NCBI GenBank assembly: GCA_039566865.1
Contig: CM076959.1
Location: 8,849,501-8,913,500, forward strand
Direction: 5' to 3'
Length of the DNA: 64,000 nucleotides
Origin: Aurelia coerulea
Taxonomy: Eukaryota > Cnidaria > Scyphozoa > Semaeostomeae > Ulmaridae
Shown piece after piece: positions 60,185 to 64,000 of this stretch. The notes under the pieces are model-generated. The model worked only from the letters and a program-made list of their open reading frames with translations. It searched no databases and was not told the origin of the DNA. The position numbers and the translations under genes were made by a program. Within the stretch, counting starts at the first letter, position 1, and every line of letters begins with the position of its first letter.

Positions 60185-61823
60185 AAATAAACGTTTCATT
60201 ATTCGTTGTTTTTTGATGCACTAAATATAAATTGAGACGAAAGAAAAAGCTAATGTCTATAGTAATGTTTCCAAGAATGGTTGCTGCAGCACTAAGATCG
60301 TGCTTTAAAGAAGTAACTGGCAGGAGTAAAGTTTTAAAGAACGATGAGTGCAATACTCTTTGTAATAGTAATTGTAGCTACTAAAGTACGTTAATCGACA
60401 CTATTTGTGTTTTAATTATGATTTCTTTGAGAAAAGAAACATTTAATTAATCGATTTTTGTTTATGCAGTAAAGCTAAAATGAGACAAAAGAAAAAGCCA
60501 AATGTCTATAGAAATGTTTCCAAAAATAGTTGCTGCAGCACTAATATAGTGCTGTAAAAGAAGTAACTTAAAGAACTAAAGTTTTAAAGAATGATGAGTG
60601 CAATACTCTTTGTAATAGAAATTGTAGCTAATAAAGTACGTTAATCGACACGTTTTGTGTTTTAATTTTGTTTTCTTTGAGACAAAAAACATTTAATTAA
60701 TCGATGTTTGTTTATGCAGTAAAGCTAAAATGAGACAAAAGAAAAAGCCAAATGTCTATAGAAATGTTTCCAAAAATAGTTGCTGCAGCACTAATATAGT
60801 GCTGTAAAAGAAGTAACTTAAAGAACTAAAGTTTTAAAGAATGATGAGTGCAATACTCTTTGTAATAGAAATTGTAGCTAATAAAGTACGTTAATCGACA
60901 CGTTTTGTGTTTTAATTTTGTTTTCTTTGAGACAAAAAACATTTAATTAATCGATGTTTGTTTATGCAGTAAAGCCAAAATGAGACTGAAGAAAAGCTAA
61001 TGTCTATAGTAACGTTTCAAAGAATGGTTGCTGCAGTACTAATATAGTGCTTTAAAAGAAGTAACTGGCAGGACTAAAGTTTTAAAGAACGATGAGTGCA
61101 ATACTCTTTGTAATAGAAATTGTAGCTAATAAAGTACGTTAATCGACACGTTTTGTGTTTTAATTTTGTTTTCTTTGAGAAAAGAAACATTTAATTAATC
61201 GATGTCTGTTTATGCAGTAAAGCCAAATTGAGACGAAAGAAAAAGCTAATGTCTATAGTAATGTTTCAGATAATGGTTGCTGCAGAACTAATATAGTGCT
61301 ATTAAAGAAGAAACTTGCAAAACTAAAGTTTTAAAGAACGATGAGTGCAATACTCTTTGTAATAGAAGTTGTAGCTACGAAAGTATGTTAATCCACACTT
61401 TTTGTGCTTTTATTTTGTTTTCTTTGAGAAAATAAACATTTAATTAATCGATGTTTGTTTTTGCAGTAAAGCCAAAATGAGCCACAAGCAAAAGCTAATG
61501 TCTATAGTAATGTTTCCAAGAATGGTTGCTGTAGCACTAATGTAGTGCTATATAAGAAGTAACTTGCAGAAGTAAAGTTTTAAAGAACGATCAGTGCAAT
61601 ACTCTTTATAATATAAATTGTAGCTACTAAAGTACGTTGAACGACACTTTTTGTGCTCTTATTTTGTTTTCTTTGAGAAAATAAACTTTTAATTAATCGA
61701 TGCAGTAAAGCCCTAATAAGACTAAAGAAAAAGCTAATGTCTATAGAAACGTTTCAAAGAATGGTTGCTGCAGTACTAATATAGTGCTTTAAAAGAAGTA
61801 ACTGGCAGGACTAAAGTTTTAAA
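60185..61823 (+). repeat. Duplicated block, copy 2 (offset 3420/3670 bp)
   Basis: This is the partner of 56765-58117, carrying the extra unit and keeping the 36-bp segment that the partner has lost. Confidence 0.88.
60471..60970 (+). repeat. Two adjacent identical 250-bp monomers
   Basis: Units 60471-60720 and 60721-60970 read as identical, including the rare GTGCTGTAAAAG and GAGACAAAAAAC variants. The matching block at 56765-58117 has only one such unit, so this duplication is younger than the block duplication. Confidence 0.9.
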
Positions 61824-63950
61824 GAACGATGAGTGCAATACTCTTTGTAATAGAAATTGTAGCTAATAAAGTACGTTAATCCACACTTTTTGTGTTTTAA
61901 TTTTGTTTTCTTTGAGAAAATAAAAATTTAATTAACTGATGTTTTTTTATGCATTAAAGCCAAAATGAGACTAAAGAAAAAGCTAATGTCTATAGTAATG
62001 TTTCCAAGAATGGTTGCTGTAGCACTAATATAGTGCTATAAAAGAAATAACTTGCAGAAGTAACGTTTTAAAGAACGATGAGTGCAATACTCTTTGTAAT
62101 AGAAGTTGTAGCTACGAAAGTATGTTAATCCACACTTTTTGTGCTTTTATTTTGTTTTCTTTGAGAAAATAAACATTTAATTAATCGATGTTTGTTTTTG
62201 CAGTAAAGCCAAAATGAGCCACAAGCAAAAGCTAATGTCTATAGTAATGTTTTCAAGAATGGTTGCTGCAGCACTAATATAGTGCTATTAAAGAAGTAAC
62301 TGGCAGAACTAATGTTTTAAAGAACGATGAGTGCAATACCCTTTATAATACAAATTGTAGCTACTAAAGTACGTTCTTTCACTCTTTTTGTGCTTTTATT
62401 TTGTTTTCTTTGAGAATATAAACATTTAATTAATCGATGTTTGTTTATGCAGTAAAGCCAAAATGAGACTAAAGAAAAAGCTAATATCTATAGTAATGTT
62501 TCCAAGAATGGTTGCTGCAGCACTAATATAGTGCTATAAAAGAAGTAACTTGCAGAAGTAACGTTTTAAAGAACGATGAGTGCAATACTCTTTGTAATAG
62601 AAGTTGTAGCTACGAAAGTATGTTAATCCACACTTTTTGTGCTTTTATTTTGTTTTCTTTGAGAAAATAAACATTTAATTAATCGATGTTTGTTTTTGCA
62701 GTAAAGCCAAAATGAGCCACAAGCAAAAGCTAATGTCTATAGTAATGTTTCCAAGAATGGTTGCTGTAGCACTAATGTAGTGCTATAAAAGAAGTAACTT
62801 GCAGAAGTAACGTTTTAAAGAACGATCAGTGCAATACTCTTTATAATATAAATTGTAGCTACTAAAGTACGTTGAACGACACTTTTTGTGCTCTTATTTT
62901 GTTTTCTTTGAGAAAATAAACTTTTAATTAATCGATGCAGTAAAGCCCTAATAAGACTAAAGAAAAAGCTAATGTCTATAGAAACGTTTCAAAGAATGGT
63001 TGCTGCAGTACTAATATATTGCTTTAAAATAAGTAACTGGCAGGACTAAAGTTTTAAAGAACGATGAGTGCAATACTCTTTGTAATAGAAATTGTAGCTA
63101 ATAAAGTACATTAATCCACACTTTTTGTGTTTATATTTTGTTTTCTTTTGAAAAATAAACATTTCATTATTCGTTGTTTTTTGATGCACTAAATATAAAT
63201 TGAGACGAAAGTAAAAGCTAATGTCTATAGTAATGTTTCCAAGAATGGTTGCTGCAGCACTAAGATCGTGCTTTAAAGAAGTAACTGGCAGGAGTAAAGT
63301 TTTAAAGAACGATGAGTGCAATACTCTTTGTAATAGTTATTGTAGCTACTAAAGTACGTTAATCGACACTATTTGTGTTTTAATTATGATTTCTTTGAGA
63401 AAAGAAACATTTAATTAATCGATGTTTGTTTATGCAGTAAAGCTAAAATGAGACAAAAGAAAAAGCCAAATGTCTATAGTAATGTTTCCAAAAATAGTTG
63501 CTGCAGCACTAATATAGTGCTTTAAAAGAAGTAGCTTAAAGAACTAAAGTTTTAAAGAATGATTAGTGCAATACTCTTTGTAATAGAAATTGTAGCTAAT
63601 AAAGTACGTTAATCGACACGTTTTGTGTTTTAATTTTGTTTTCTTTGAGACAAAAAACTTTTAATTAATCGATGTTTGTTTATGCAGTAAAGCCAAAATG
63701 AGACTGAAGAAAAAGCTAATGTCTATAGTAACGTTTCAAAGAATGGTTGCTGCAGCACTAATATAGTGCTTTAAAAGAAGTAACTGGCAGGACTAAAGTT
63801 TTAAAGAACGATGAGTGCAATACTCTTTGTAATAGAAATTGTAGCTAATAAAGTACGTTAATCGACACGTTTTGTGTTTTAATTTTGTTTTCTTTGAGAA
63901 AAGAAACATTTAATTAATCGATGTCTGTTTATGCAGTAAAGCCAAAATGA
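61824..63950 (+). repeat. Array zone 10c: right end of window
   Basis: The stretch holds TTAACTGATG, GTATGTTAATCC and P-Q units (GATCAG at 62824), the TATTGCTTTAAAATAAG marker near 63016 and an AAGATCGTGC unit near 63263. This order also occurs near 35600-36500 and in part near 51500. No gene is seen. Confidence 0.82.
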
Positions 63951-64000
63951 GACGAAAGAAAAAGCTAATATCTATAGTAATGTTTCAGATAATGGTTGCT
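63951..64000 (+). repeat. Partial monomer at right edge
   Basis: The last 50 bases are the start of a CAGATAATGG-type unit, cut in the GGTTGCT landmark. The array continues past the window. Confidence 0.9.

Larger units (their letters stand above)
1..64000 (+). repeat. Satellite DNA array, ~249-bp monomer, about 260 head-to-tail units
   Basis: The same unit recurs from the first to the last base. Landmarks such as GGTTGCTGCAG, GAACGATGAGTGC and TTAATTAATCGAT return every 239-250 bases. The first GAATGGTTGC landmarks fall at 51, 301, 550, 799, 1038, 1277, 1516 and 1755. All units read in one direction, and I saw no inverted unit, no inserted mobile element and no unique spacer. Every frame on both strands is closed by stop codons within about one unit, so no gene is called. 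The copy number is an estimate from window length divided by mean spacing. Long AT-rich satellites of this kind are known from eukaryotic centromeric and other heterochromatin; the locus assignment is inference and the family is not recognised. Confidence 0.98.

Noticed and set aside
1..64000. CRISPR array
   Set aside because: The repeats are about 249 bp, directly adjacent, and there are no unique spacers between short repeats.
1..64000. Bacterial or phage sequence with genes
   Set aside because: No coding frame longer than about one repeat unit exists on either strand, and no ribosome-binding, tRNA or rRNA signature is present.
1..64000. Subtelomeric location
   Set aside because: No TTAGG, TTAGGG, TTTAGGG or similar short telomeric tandem repeat was seen at either end, so chromosomal position cannot be inferred.

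Overview
The whole 64 kb window is one uninterrupted tandem-repeat (satellite DNA) array. I find no protein-coding gene, RNA gene, transposon or unique sequence. The repeat unit is about 249 bp, with a second length class of about 239 bp and a few shorter or longer mutants. I estimate about 260 units, all in the same head-to-tail orientation. A hand count of the unit at 262-510 gives 77 G+C of 249 (about 31%). The array enters in mid-unit at base 1 and leaves in mid-unit at base 64000, so the true locus is longer on both sides. A long AT-rich satellite with nested higher-order duplications is what centromeric, pericentromeric or other heterochromatic blocks of eukaryotes look like. I do not recognise the satellite family and will not name a species.

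Each unit has the same internal plan. An A-rich start (GACTAAAG) is followed by a CTATAG stretch and then a dyad core (TGCTGCAGCA overlapping AGCACTA-N3-TAGTGCT). Next come CTTTAAAAG or TATAAAAG, a GAGT-N5-ACTC dyad, GTAGCTA, GTACGTTAA, a CACA-N5-TGTG dyad, and a T-rich tract with regularly spaced T runs. The unit ends with AATAAA, TTAATTAATCGAT and a variable linker. The 239-bp class lacks ten bases of the linker between two ATG triplets.

Layout: 1-8040 is a mixture of 249 and 239 bp units. At 8041-13000 there is a 1235-bp-offset block duplication. At 13000-21400 there is a 4218-bp-offset duplication plus units with an 82-bp deletion. At 21400-28900 there is a nearly identical 2.2 kb block at an offset of 3814 bp. 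28900-34000 holds a subfamily rich in CACAATTTGTG and AGCCTCAAG variants. 34000-39800 holds modules that recur 13.7-21 kb further right. At 39800-44200 there is a 2229-bp-offset duplication. At 44200-49100 there are 747, 2526 and 4020 bp offsets. At 49100-54000 there is a 5-unit higher-order repeat of 1237 bp. 54000-64000 holds nested 1731 and 3670 bp duplications, including two adjacent 250-bp units that read as identical.

Nothing here works as an operon or pathway. The information in the window is evolutionary: it records unequal exchange, local slippage, deletions later spread by duplication, and short conversion-like patches. Two inverted-repeat elements often keep their arms while their loops vary, which could reflect protein binding or DNA structure; that is inference.
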